Below the pieces are notes generated by a model that had not been told where the DNA came from, did no database searches, and worked only from the letters and a program-made list of their open reading frames with translations. A program made the translations under genes and the position numbers. A stretch of DNA of 64,000 nt from NCBI GenBank assembly GCA_019925105.1, contig JAHGAU010000004.1, forward strand, positions 1,364,001 to 1,428,000, given 5' to 3'. The stretch comes from Niebla homalea. Lineage: Eukaryota; Ascomycota; Lecanoromycetes; Lecanorales; Ramalinaceae. Below, piece by piece: positions 13,400-25,700 of this stretch. Position 1 is the first letter of the stretch. The number at the start of each line of letters is the position of its first letter.

Positions 13400-16300
13400 T
13401 TTAACGGTAATTATAAGTATTAACTTTTATGATAAATCTTAATTTAACTTCCATAAACCGGGAATAAGAAATAAAAATATATATAGCGTTTTATTTCCTT
13501 TATCCGTACTTATATTTAACGTTTATTTAACCCCCGGTATATATAATAAATAAGAAGTAAGTTAAACCGTTTTTACCCGTTTAAAGTTAGATTATTAAGG
13601 CGTTATTACCCTTCCTTATAATATTATAACGGCGGAGATACTTATTAATAATCTTTTTATTATTAAGAATTAAATAATAACGACTTTAAAATATAAAGTC
13701 TTTATACCTTTATTAATATTTAGTTTACTTTATTATAATTTATAAGGTAATCGCTATAGCCTTCGCTTTTTAAATCCCCTTAATCTTAATCTTTTTTACG
13801 TTTAACGGGAGTTTATACCCGTTTAAGTTAACCTCCGGGATATTAATAAAATTAATTTTTTTCTTAATTTATTCCTATTTTATCTTAATAAAAAAAAAGA
13901 TAAATATCTTTAATTTATTCTTTTTAACTTTAAGCTTATTAAAATTCTAGCGGATCCGCCCGTTTCCTATTATCGTAATTAAGTATATATATTTTTTTAA
14001 TTTTATTTAAGTAACTATTTAATTTAACGAAATTTTAATCGGTAATATAAAAATTTTAAACTTTAATACCCGGATAAAAATTACTTTATAGGTACCGTTA
14101 ATTATTCTTAAATACCGGTTTTAGATTTTTTATAATATTTAAATAAACTTTTTTTTATATCCCGGAATACCCTTAAAAATATATTAAATAATCGTAACGT
14201 ATATTATAATTAATTTTACTATAACTTAATAAATAGTCCGGGTTTTTTATAATATAGTTCTTTATATTAATATAGTGAAATAAATAAAGCCCCTTTCTTA
14301 TAAAGTTATTTTCTTTTAAATTTTTTTTATATATTCTTTTTAATTAAGCTTTTTATTAATTTAAAAATTAAAAACTTTAATATTAATATCCGGCTTTACC
14401 GTAAATTTACTTAAGTTTATTATAATTATTATATTATATAATTTTAAACTTTTACTTATATAAATAAACTTATACTTATATAACGTAAATTAAGCCCTAT
14501 AAGTTTTTATTTATTAAAGATAAACTTTATAAATTTATTTTAATTCTAAATAGTTTATACGTATAAAGGTATTATAAATTAAAAGGTAAACGTTATTAAT
14601 AAAGTTTTTAACTTAGATTTTCTATCTTAACTTAATAAGCTTTTTAATTAATAAATTATTAAAAAATAAAAATAATATAAAAGAAATAAGTAATTTTTAA
14701 GGAATCCTTATTATAATAAGCTTTATTAAGTTTATTTTTTATTTTAAATTAATTAATATAATTTAATTATTTAAAAATTCTTTATTTACTTAATTAAGAA
14801 GGATAATATCCTTTTTTTCCTTAAGTTATATAGTAACCTTTAATAATTTATTTTATTAAAAATATTTATAATATTAAGAGAAAGAAGATTTATAATATAT
14901 TTCTTTCCGTAACCTTATACCGTATATATATTATTAATTAGTTTTTTAAGGGTTATTTTTATTAATTTACTTTTCTTTATTCTTATTTATTAATCGGGGA
15001 GAAGTCCGTAATTTTTTATATAATTATTAAGGATCCTTATTATTACCGTTTTTAAGGCTTTCCTTAGCGTATATAGGAGTATAATAAGTTTATAAAACTT
15101 TACCTTAAAATAATCCGGCTTAATAAACTTCTTAAAAATAATTATCTTTACCTCCTTAAACTTATATAGGTAATAGTTAACGTTAAAATATACTTAAAAA
15201 AGGTAAATAAAAACCTTTTTAAATAGTAAGGCTATTATTATTAAGAATTTATTGGGAATTTTATTTAATTTTAAGGCTTTATCCTTCTTCGGTTTATTAA
15301 TTATTTTAATTATTATATTTTGTATTATTACCTTATTTATTAATATAGGGTTAAAATACGTAATATTATTAATATTATTTAAATTAACTTTTAACGGAGG
15401 AAGGGAAAATATTTTTTTAAGGGCCTTAATTTTACCGTTAAAAATATTAATTAATATATTATCGGGTTTTTTAAGGGACGGAAATTTAAAGATAAACTTT
15501 GGTTTTCTACTTTATTCTTTATTATACTTTATTAACTTTTAAATATTATAAAATAAAACTATTAAGTTATATACCGTAAATTAAAAGTATATTTATTTAA
15601 CTTTTTAATAATCCTTTCCTTTTCTTTTTAAGTAATCCTTAATTAATTAAGTATTTTTTAATTCTTATATTTAAAAGTTTACTTAATTCACTTTTTCATT
15701 TTTATAATTATAATTATATATTTTTTATTTTAATAAATTTTAGCTTTTTAAGAGGGTTTTATTATTGGGATAATTTTATTAATTATTTTATTTAATACCT
15801 TTATTATTTATTTTATAAAGAAATTAATCTAATCTTTATTATTTAATTAAGGGAGGTCCGTAAATTATATTATTATCTCTTCCGCTTTTATATAAACTTT
15901 TATTTCCTTAATTGTTTTTTATACTTTTTTTACCGGTAATAATAAGGTTATATTAATAGTTTAATCCAGGGTTATTTATATCGGTATATAGTTTAAGTTA
16001 TATTTTAAGTCCTTTCATAGCCTATATATTATAACCGCGCCGGTTATCTTTTTTATATTAAAGGTTAAATTAATCATTATTTTAAATTTATAATTTTTTT
16101 ATATAATAATCCTTTATAATATTAATAATAAGAAATTAACTTAAGCGGTAACTATTAATAAATTATTTAATTTAATATAATCTATTATATACCCTTTTTC
16201 ATTCTATATATAATAATATAGGTTAAAGTTTTTAAGTAATATATATTCGTTTAAAGTAATTAAAACCTTTTTAAATAATAATATCGTAAAAAGTTTTTCC

Positions 16301-16800
16301 CTATTAATCGGTAACGGATTATACGTATTATAAATATTAAGGTTACCTTTTAAGTCCTTTTCTTTTACAATACGGAATATATAAAGGTTTTTATTATAAT
16401 AAGTAATATCTTAGTTATTTACGTTAAGTTACTTATTTATAAAAAAGCATATTCTAATTATTTTATTCCTTTTAAAGGTTAAATAAAATTCCTCCTTTAA
16501 GTTAATAAATAAATATATATATAAGTTATACGGTAATTCTTATATTATTATAATATTAATATCCTTAACTTCTTTAAATTTAAATATCGGTATTATTACT
16601 TTAATTCTTTCGTTATAAACGTTATATTATATTACTCTTAAAAACGTTAATATATTATATATTAACCTTTATAAGGGCTCCCTTTTTTATATTTATTTAA
16701 ATTATAGATTTCTTATTAAAGTTAAGTATTTTCTAGCTTAATATTTTCCCTGTTATTATTAAAGATATAAGATAACTAACTTTTAAAATCGGGATTATAA
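13400..16800 (-). pseudogene. LINE C ORF2 (endonuclease-reverse transcriptase) pseudogene
   Basis: The complement carries the endonuclease Asp-Phe-Asn block (16211-16250), reverse transcriptase around 14.5-15.2 kb with GIP-stop at about 14695-14710, and the C-terminal Cys/His region near 13.5 kb. It would have copied element RNA at the nicked target (target-primed reverse transcription). An open stretch on the opposite strand at 15252-15542 is only the RIP-mutated antisense of this ORF. No intact frame remains. Confidence 0.75.
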
Positions 16801-16899
16801 AAAGCTTTTTTTTTTATTGTTATTTACTTTTTATTATTTAATTAATTAAGCTTATATTTTAAAATTACCTTTAATTAACTTATTAAATTAAATTTATAC

Positions 16900-18542
16900 G
16901 TATTATACCATTGGATTTTTACGGTTATCCGGATTTCCTTACGTTTAATCTCCCTGGCTCTTATTATATATTTAGAATCTTATATTAAATATCCCTTTTT
17001 ATTATATATAACGTATTTAAGCGTATTTTTTATAAACTTTTTAATTATTAATTCTATATACTTATAGGTATTATAGCCTTTAATATAAACCGTATATTTC
17101 GTAATATTAAGGTATTTTATAATAATATATTTATAGCCTTAATACCTAAAATATTAATAAATATTAGCCGTTTTATTTTATAGTTAAGTTATCTTAAGAA
17201 ATTCCTTTTTAATAATCCTTTTATTTAAGACGTTATTATATATCTTTATTAACGTTACGTTTAATATAATAATAAAGTATTTTTTTATATATTTTAAGGA
17301 ATTAAGTCTTTTTATTACCGGCGGAAACTTATAATTAATGATTTTAAGCTTTGAATAAAAAACCGTATTCTCCCTTTTTATACTTTTTAATATAACTTTT
17401 TTTTTAGCTTCCTTAAAATATAATAGATATATTTTATTTATTATAATAATAAATAATTACCTTAAAATCTTAACCGATTTATATTCTTTTTTATTAACTT
17501 AAGTTTTAAACCTTTTTAAGTTTTCCTTTATTTTTAAAAACGTTATATTAAGGAAAATATCCTTACTTTATAATTTACGTATTATAATAATTTATTTTAT
17601 TAATGGTTCCGTTATTACCTTAAAAGTTTTTATTAATTATAATAAGTTTATTTTTATTATTATATTCCTTTTTTTATTATTAAATAAGCGGATTATTATT
17701 ATCTTCGCCTTCCTTAATATAACTATTTTCTCCTCCGTTATCCCTTTATTTTTTATTACGGGTATTTTTTTTATTACTTTTATTGCTTAACTCTTTTTTA
17801 TTTAAGGGGCCGCTGTTTTTATACTTTCGCTTTATATATTTAATTTTAAGCCGCCGTTTTTATTTTTTATTAACGCCCTTATTACCGCCCCTTAAAAGCT
17901 TTATAGCCGTTTTATTTCCCTTAATTTTATTCCTACCTTTATATAAAAGTTTTTTACGTTTTTTAACTTAATCTATAATATTAATTAAGTCTTTAATGTA
18001 ATATCTTTTTACTTTATTATAAGGAGTCCTTTTAAGGCTTTTATTATTTCCCTTACCGTCCTTTCGCCCTTACTTACCGGGCGATATACCGTCTCTGTTT
18101 TTTATTTTTAATCCCTTAAGGTCTTATCCTCCTTATTAACCTTATTTCCCCTTTATATACCCTTAATAATACTTTTACCGCGGTCTTTTTACCCCTTCCC
18201 CCCGTTTACCCCCCTCGCCGTTAATATTATACCGGTTTTCTTACCCTTTTATTTACCTATTACCTCCGTATTATTATTACGTATTTTATATGCTTTAATA
18301 CGCGTATTTTATTAACTTTAATTCTTTTACTTACTTTAAACGTTATTTAGCTTATTATTATTATATTGCCTATACGCGTTATCGCTGTTTCTATTAATAT
18401 AAGTTATTTATCCGTTTATTACCTTATTCTTAATTATTACGTTACTTCCACTTATTATACTTAATATACTTCTCTCACTATTACTAAAGCTATGCGTATA
18501 CGCATCGTTTTGGACCTTTGGGGTCCCTTTGTTCGTCGCCAT
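16900..18542 (-). pseudogene. LINE C ORF1 (gag-like) pseudogene
   Basis: The frame starts at 18542 on the minus strand and runs toward about 16.9 kb. The first 60 or so bases are nearly free of RIP and shared with A, D, E and F. In copy E the matching region ends in a zinc-knuckle-like block, so this ORF most likely encoded an RNA-binding ORF1p. Multiple TAA/TAG stops interrupt it. The 3' boundary is approximate. Confidence 0.6.
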
Positions 18543-18576
18543 CCGTCTAACTCGTATTTAAATATTATTTAAGGTC

Positions 18577-20150
18577 CCGAATTTATTATATTTAGCTTAT
18601 ATTGTTCGGCTTTAGTTCCGGACCGTAATTATTATATATATTATTATAATCTTAATTTTAATATACGCTTTACCGAAAGGGTACGTATATAGTTATCCTT
18701 AGATCAAAGCCCCAGTTAATCTTTAAGTTATTTTATTAGCTCCCTTAATTACGTTATTAAGTTTACCCGTTAAGTCGCCTCCTTAATAATAAGTTATTTT
18801 CATTTTAGGTTACGTCCTTATATATATACCGGTCCTCCTACTCCGCTTCCGCCCCCGTTATTAAGGTAAAATAATTAATACGGTCTTATGCCCCGTAATT
18901 ATTATAATAAAAATTAATCCTGGATTTAATTATTTATCTTAAGGGCTCAGTTAAAGCCTTAATTACCCGTTATTTAAAATAGTTTTTATATTTATATTAA
19001 CGGTATATTTTATTTATATTCTTAACGTAATATCTATAATAGGTTTAATATTTAAACCTATAATCTATAAGAGAAATATCTTTTTAAATAGATTTTTTAA
19101 TATATAACCTTAATGCTTAATTATACTTCTACTTATATACTACTTTTAATACGTTCTCTCTTTCTTTTTAAGGAAATATTTTTAATTATAAATAATTATA
19201 ACTTTTTATAATTTCATTATTTCGTAACTCGCAATATAATAAATAAAAGACTATAAATGAAAAATTAAGGGCTTAATATCCTTTTATTCGTACTTATCTC
19301 CTTTAAATCTTCACTATACTCCTGCTTCCCTTCTTTTTTGGTTTTTCGTTTCTAACTGCGTTTACTGGAATGGCTATTTATTCCTTTTCTCCCCCCCCCC
19401 CGAAATGTGAAAGCAAATGAAATGAAAATATAAAGGAAACGGCGTCGTATTATTCATATATATTTCCTTCCCTTAAATCGTATTATTTATGATTATAACG
19501 GTTTTTAAAGGACTAAAACGTTTCCTATTTATGCCCGCCGGATCCTAATTTTCTTTATTACCTTTAACTTTAGCTTATCGGAGGGTCTAAGATACCCGGT
19601 ACGCGGAGTAAATACTTTAAGATAATCCCTATAAAATAAATTGTATATAAAAGTTTTATTTATCCTTTTTAATATATATAAAGCTTTATACTCTCTTATA
19701 AAGCCTTTAATAATAAATAATCCGACTTAACGAAGCTTAAGTTTCTTAAGATTATAAATAGGATCCCGTTATATAATTAATTACTTTTCTTTTAATAAGT
19801 TTTAACTTTATACTCCCTTATTATAGCGTTTTTTTTATTAATTTTTTATTATATTTAACTTCTCTTATAACTTTTCTATAATACTTATCCGGTTTATTAT
19901 AAATCCTTAAATAATTTTATATATTATTTTTTTTAAAAACGGTATTATTTTTTTTATAATACGTATTTTAATTCTTAATTTAATTACGTTCCGTTTATAT
20001 ATTATATCCGGCTTAACCCTAAAGAGGATATTAATAAGGGCGTACTTTAAATATTTAATATATCTTAAGTTAATATTTAATATTATTAATTTTCCCGTTT
20101 ATATTTAATTATATTTTTATTAAGTTTACGTTTTCTTTATTATATTTTAT
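18577..20150 (-). other. Element I, post-integrase region, right of LINE C, with poly-C tract
   Basis: This belongs to gypsy element I immediately downstream (minus strand) of integrase. It begins with the right copy of the LINE C duplication. Most is RIP-degraded and unrecognised. Around 19.30-19.46 kb lies a RIP-spared island with an 11-base C run (19391-19401) followed by cgaaatgtgaaagcaaatg. On the minus strand this reads as a long G-run plus AGAAAAGGAATA, resembling a polypurine tract; I found no matching LTR beside it. Confidence 0.45.
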
Positions 20151-20179
20151 TAAATCTGGTTATTAAACTTTATTATACT

Positions 20180-22700
20180 TATTATTTTATACGTTATACT
20201 TAATATAAAGATAAACTAAATATTATATAACCGGAGGAAGCTTTTTATCCTTTTACTTATAAATACCTTCCCGATATCTATATATATCGTAATGGGTTTT
20301 AAATAATAATTTATATATTCTTTTAACGTAATAATTACGTTTTTTACTTTAATTAACGCGGTATAGAATAATTATATAAATCGTAAGAAATAATCTATTA
20401 TATTAAAAACGTATTAAAGACCGCCTTATACTTATTTAAAAGGATTAATAAAGTCCGCTCTGAATAAATTAAAAAGGGTTTTTACCTTAATTAAACTTAA
20501 TAAAACTATACGGCTTCTATATATTTACTTTATATAAGTTAAGTACCCTTATACGTATTTTATAATATCCTTTATTATATCCGGTTATTAATAATAATAC
20601 CGTAGTTTCTTTAATATAATTTTTAATAAGAAATATCCCGCGTTATTATAGATTTCCTTAAGTACCTATATTATTTTTTCCTTTATTAAATATACCGTTT
20701 AATGCTTCCCGTATTAATAAAATAACTTATTAATAATTAAATTAAATCTATAGTTCGTAAATTACTTATTAAATTTAACTTATTATACCGTATTTTTCTC
20801 CTTTAACTTTATTTTTATTTTAAGATATTTAATAATATTAATATATTAATTATTATCCTTATAATAAAGTAATTTTTTAAATTCTAATAACTCCGTAAAC
20901 TTATAATCGATTTATATATATTTTATTTTATAATTATTATTTAGTCTTATATTATATATCCGTATTAACTTATTATCGATTATCCTTTATAGCTATAATT
21001 CTCTTATATTTACTTTCTTCCTTTTATTTACGTTTTTCCCTATTAACTTTCCTTCCGCGTTTTAAGTTAATTAACCCTTTAATTATTATATCGTTATTTA
21101 TATATTATTATAAACGTTAATTCTATTTTTCTTTACTTTTTTAAAAAGTTCCTTTAATATAATATAATATCCTTTTTTATTATTTTTCTAGAATTATACT
21201 ATATTATTCTTATTCTTTTATACCTTAAAGGCTATTTTCTTTATTATTTTATTAAGTACGTAATCTGGGTTATTAAATAATATTTTTAATAAGCTATTTA
21301 TAGCTTTATTAATCTCTCCTTTAATATATTCGATTTTAATATATAGTTTTCTTAATTTACTTATTTATTTTACAAAAATATCCTTATAATAATTTATATT
21401 TATAAACCCTATAAGTAACTTATAATCTATATATATAATTAAAACTTCTTTTATATTTAAAATATAAAAAAACTTTTTTTTAAACGTAATAATAACTATT
21501 AATTCTCGCTTATAAATATCGTAGTTATATTCCGTTTTATTTATTATATATAAATTATAAATAAGTAAAACGGTATAACCGTCCTGGACTTAAGTAATAT
21601 AGTATCCGGCTCCGTATCCTAAGGCGTTAATATATATATAAACCGGTATTTTTAAGTCTTATTTAAATAAAGCTTTAACTTCCGTTACTATATTTTATAT
21701 AAATTAAAACGATATATTTTCTAACTCTTTTTATTTTTATTCTATATTTCCGGTTAAACGGATAAACGGGTAAGTTATTTTTATAAAGCCCTTAATTTAT
21801 TTTCTTATTATATTAATAATACTTAAAAATCCTTTAACGTCTCTTATATTTTAAGGTATAGGTTAATTAAGTATTTTCTTATACTTTTTCGGTTTAATTT
21901 ATATACGTTTTTTTACCTTATAATTTTTTTTAAGTTTTTTATTATATTAATTTTTAGCTTATTAAATAATAACTTTAACTTCAACTATAGAATTTAAGGA
22001 AAAAAATAATTTCTTAAGAAGGTAAACTGCTTTTTTTATATTTTATATACTTTAAAAATATTATTAAGGTAAAAAACTAAATTAATAAGGTTATATTCTT
22101 TTTTAAGAATAAGGAAGGATAGCTTTAAGTTCGGTTTAAGGATAACTTTTAATATAATATTTATAAGTTTAATAAACATAAACGAGGATATATACGTCCC
22201 TTAATGTATTTTTATAAGTTATAATTATTTAATATTTAATATATTAAAAGTTAAATAATATTGGTTATTAAATTATACTTTTACTTTTTAATATTTATAC
22301 TTTATATTTATTTAAAAAAAAGTCTTATATAATAAAATTCTTAATAAATTATATATTCTTTCTGTTAACTTTATATAAAACGCGGGTAATACTTTATATA
22401 TAAAATAATAATTAAATATAAATTATAATTTAACTTTACCTTTTTTCTTTATAAATACGGGGAGTACGTTTTATATATTTATTTATCTATTTATTTATCT
22501 ATATTTCTTATATATACTTAATTTAATTCCTTATTATATAATTATTTTAAGTTATTACTCCTTATTATTTAATAGCCTTTTAACGGTAACTTTATACGGT
22601 TTAATCTTTAATCTTAATATTACTTTATATAGGAATAAATCTATTATTAAAATCTTATATAATTCTTTTACGCTTATATCCTTATATATTTATAGTACTT
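20180..22700 (-). pseudogene. Element I pol pseudogene (RT, RNase H, integrase)
   Basis: Read on the minus strand, the block near 22.46-22.40 kb gives VFIKKKGKVKL followed by an FNY motif, which corresponds to the Ty3/gypsy RT core around 'KKKDGxxRLCVDYR'. RNase H follows at about 21.65-21.49 kb (INALGYGAGYYIT, then NYDIYKREL). Integrase comes last: a Tyr-for-Cys zinc-binding pair (YVxGYLTY) near 20.55 kb, DFINPF near 20.45 kb, a second acidic block (IIDYFLRF) near 20.39 kb and YIDIGKVF near 20.28 kb. The order RT-RNase H-integrase is that of Ty3/gypsy, not Ty1/copia. Numerous stops, and Tyr in place of Cys, are RIP effects. Confidence 0.75.
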
Positions 22701-25700
22701 AAAGTATTTCGAGTTATATTTAATTATTTAAGATAGTATCTTTTGATATAATGCCTTTTTTTTTTATTTATACTTATAGTTCTTTATATAACTTTAAAGT
22801 ATCGATCTTTTTTTTTATTATTTTTTTTATCCGTTAAGAATATAACTTATAATAACTTTACCTTAATAATTACTTCCTTATTTTATAGTTTCAAAGTTAA
22901 CTTATCTGTTACTTTATATACGTATTTTAAATAGACTTAATAAGTGTTATATTTATACTTTAATAGCCCTTAATAAATTGTTAAGTTCTTAAGTTATTTA
23001 ATTCTTAAAATTATATTTTCTATAATAAATAAATAATTCTTATTATCTTTACTTTTTATTTACTTTATCTTTTTCTTTATATTACTATAATATATAGCTT
23101 TCTTCTTCTTATTATTAACTTTTTTTAAGTTATTTATTACTTTTTTAATATATATAATTATCCGTTTTTACTATTATAAGTATTATTAACTTAATTAATA
23201 TCTTTTTTTTTTATAATATTATATATTCTTTATACCGTTTAACGTTATTTTACGTAATTAATAATAACTTTAAATACTATATTATTTCTTCATTTATCTT
23301 ATTAGGTATTAAGTTTATAAATTTAATTATCTTCCGTTTTTATCCGGTAAGTTATTATTAATATAAAATAAAACTTATTTTTAATTTTAAATTATTAATT
23401 AAATTATTTACCGTATTTTCCTTAACTCATATATTATTTCCTTAATACTTCTGAGCTTCTTTATTGTCTTTTAAGTACTTCCGTTATTATTTTATTTTTT
23501 CCGATTCTTTTAAACCCTTATTTAACCGTTCTTATTTATTTTTTATTTAACTTATTTTTTTTATTCCGTTTTACCGTTTTAACTTACTCTTAATCTTCCC
23601 TTATTTATTCCGATTATTTTTTATATATATTTTTTTTTTTTAAGTATATAAATATACCCTTTCTCTCTTATTAATTAATCGTTAAAATAAACGTTTTTAA
23701 AGCTGACTTTACTCTTTAAACTTCTTTTTTCTTATAGTTTATTAATTTTAATTATTTTTTTTATTTTTTAATTTAATCTTTAAGCTTTCTTTATTACTTT
23801 TATACTTAAATAAATTAAACTTAATTTCTTCTTTTAATATTATTATGTTTTTATAGTATAACTTCTTATATACCGGCTTTTAACGTATTTTATTTAATAA
23901 GCGTATTTAAAACTTAAGTAATTAAATATTTTCTTTATAAATAATATTTTTAATCTTTAATATCTTTATTTAAATCTTAAAGTTAACCGTAATTAACTTT
24001 AATTATAAGAGTCTTAATAAGATATTATAATTTAAGTTATTTTTAAATATTATAAATATTTATACCGATTTAATTATTCTTATAACTTAAATATTAAATA
24101 TAATTTATATATAAAGTAATATATAATCTCTATTTATTATTAATATATTTAAGTAATTAACTCTAAGTAATTTTAAAGGTTTTTTTTTTATTTATAATTC
24201 TTTTATTATATTTAAATTAATTATAATAATATCCGATCCTTAATTAACTTTTATATTAAGTAACTTATTTATTTATTCCGGTTAATAAATAATTATTATT
24301 TTTATAAAATATACTTACTTATTCTTATTAAGTATAATTTTAAAATTTTATCTTAAGTTTATAACTATGATATTATTAATCTTAAGTCGTTTATTTTAAA
24401 TTATTTTTTATATCCTTTTTCTATTATTTTTAAGAATTTCTTTAATAATTATAATCTTTTTACGATATATATAATTAAAGTTTAATACGTTCTTTATAAG
24501 TTAACTTATTTTTTTTTTAAAATATAATAAAAGTTATATTAAATATATTATAAGGAATATAATATTATTAATTAATAAGATCTATTTAACGTTTAAAACT
24601 TATTCCCTTAATAATCCGATAATTTATTAAAATTCTTTTTTCCTCCCGGTTTTTATTTTTCTTTTTGGCTTTTCCTTTATTTATTCCTTAATTTATATAA
24701 GTTTAACTCTTTCTTTTAAATCGTTATCTTTAACTTATCGTCGCTTTATAATTATATTTACCATTATGTTTACTTTATAGCTAACTTCCTTATTAAAAGG
24801 GTATCCTTCCTTTACGGTAATAACTTTATAATTAAAGTTATCAATAGCTCCTTTATTATCGACCTTATTAAGAATTTTTCCTTTTTTCTATATAGTTAAA
24901 ATAATAGTTATTATATTTATTAATACGTTTAATTAATCGGTAAACGGTATAATTATAGGTAATAAGAATAATTAATAATCCGTATTATAACGCCCGTTTC
25001 TACGGTTTTAATCCTTCTTTTATATATGTTTTTTCTCGTTAAAACTTACGTTATTTCCGTTATATCTTTATTTATAATTTATATACTTTTCCGTTAAAAA
25101 TATATTATAATATTTATAGTAAATAAAGTATAATTTTATATTAAACGATTTAAAGTTATTAATATAAAGGTTTTTAAACTTAATTAAATTAAATAATCTT
25201 AAAGTAAATTAATTATTTTTTTTAATATCTTAATTAATATATAAATTCTATTAATAATTTTACGGTTTTTAATTTATATTTTCCACTTAATTATTAATAT
25301 TTTATTAAAATAGATTTTAAAATCGGTTTTAATACTTAAGTTATTAAGGTAATATTACTTATAATAATTATATTAACGCTATTTATATTATTAAAACGTT
25401 TTAAAGTCTTTTATTTATATAATTTTAAAAATATTTAATTTATTATATTTTTCTTATTTATAATATTTATATAATTCCGTCGTAATCGATATATATTAAA
25501 TTTACCCTTAACGTAGCTTCTTAAAGGTCTCCGTTTATACGATTTAATTAATTTATAAATATTTAAACTTTAAGATTTACCTTTTTATCCTTTTTTTCCT
25601 TTTTAAGTTCTTACTTTTTTTTTATTCCTTCCGTAACCCGTTTTACCTTAAGGTATACTTTATAAAGATTAAGCTTTTTATATACGTTTTTTATTAAACG

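Larger units (their letters stand above)
12750..18576 (-). mobile_element. LINE C, full-length Tad1-like element, subfamily I
   Basis: A complete 5827-bp minus-strand LINE is flanked by the 13-bp duplication CCGAATTTATTAT and ends in five ATCA units (12750-12769). ORF1 starts at 18542 (complement MATNKGTPKVQNDAYTHS). The endonuclease Asp-Phe-Asn block lies near 16.22 kb, the reverse-transcriptase GIP-stop block near 14.70 kb, and a Cys/His-type C-terminal segment near 13.5 kb, where complement Tyr codons occupy positions that are Cys in unmutated relatives. A 34-nt leader precedes the start codon. It is RIP-inactivated. It serves as the best local reference for subfamily I (A, E, F, and the 3' half of G). 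Confidence 0.9.

Noticed and set aside
17783..17971. Plus-strand open frame of hydrophobic residues
   Set aside because: It is antisense to LINE C ORF1; the hydrophobic look comes from Phe/Leu codons made by T-rich complement sequence.
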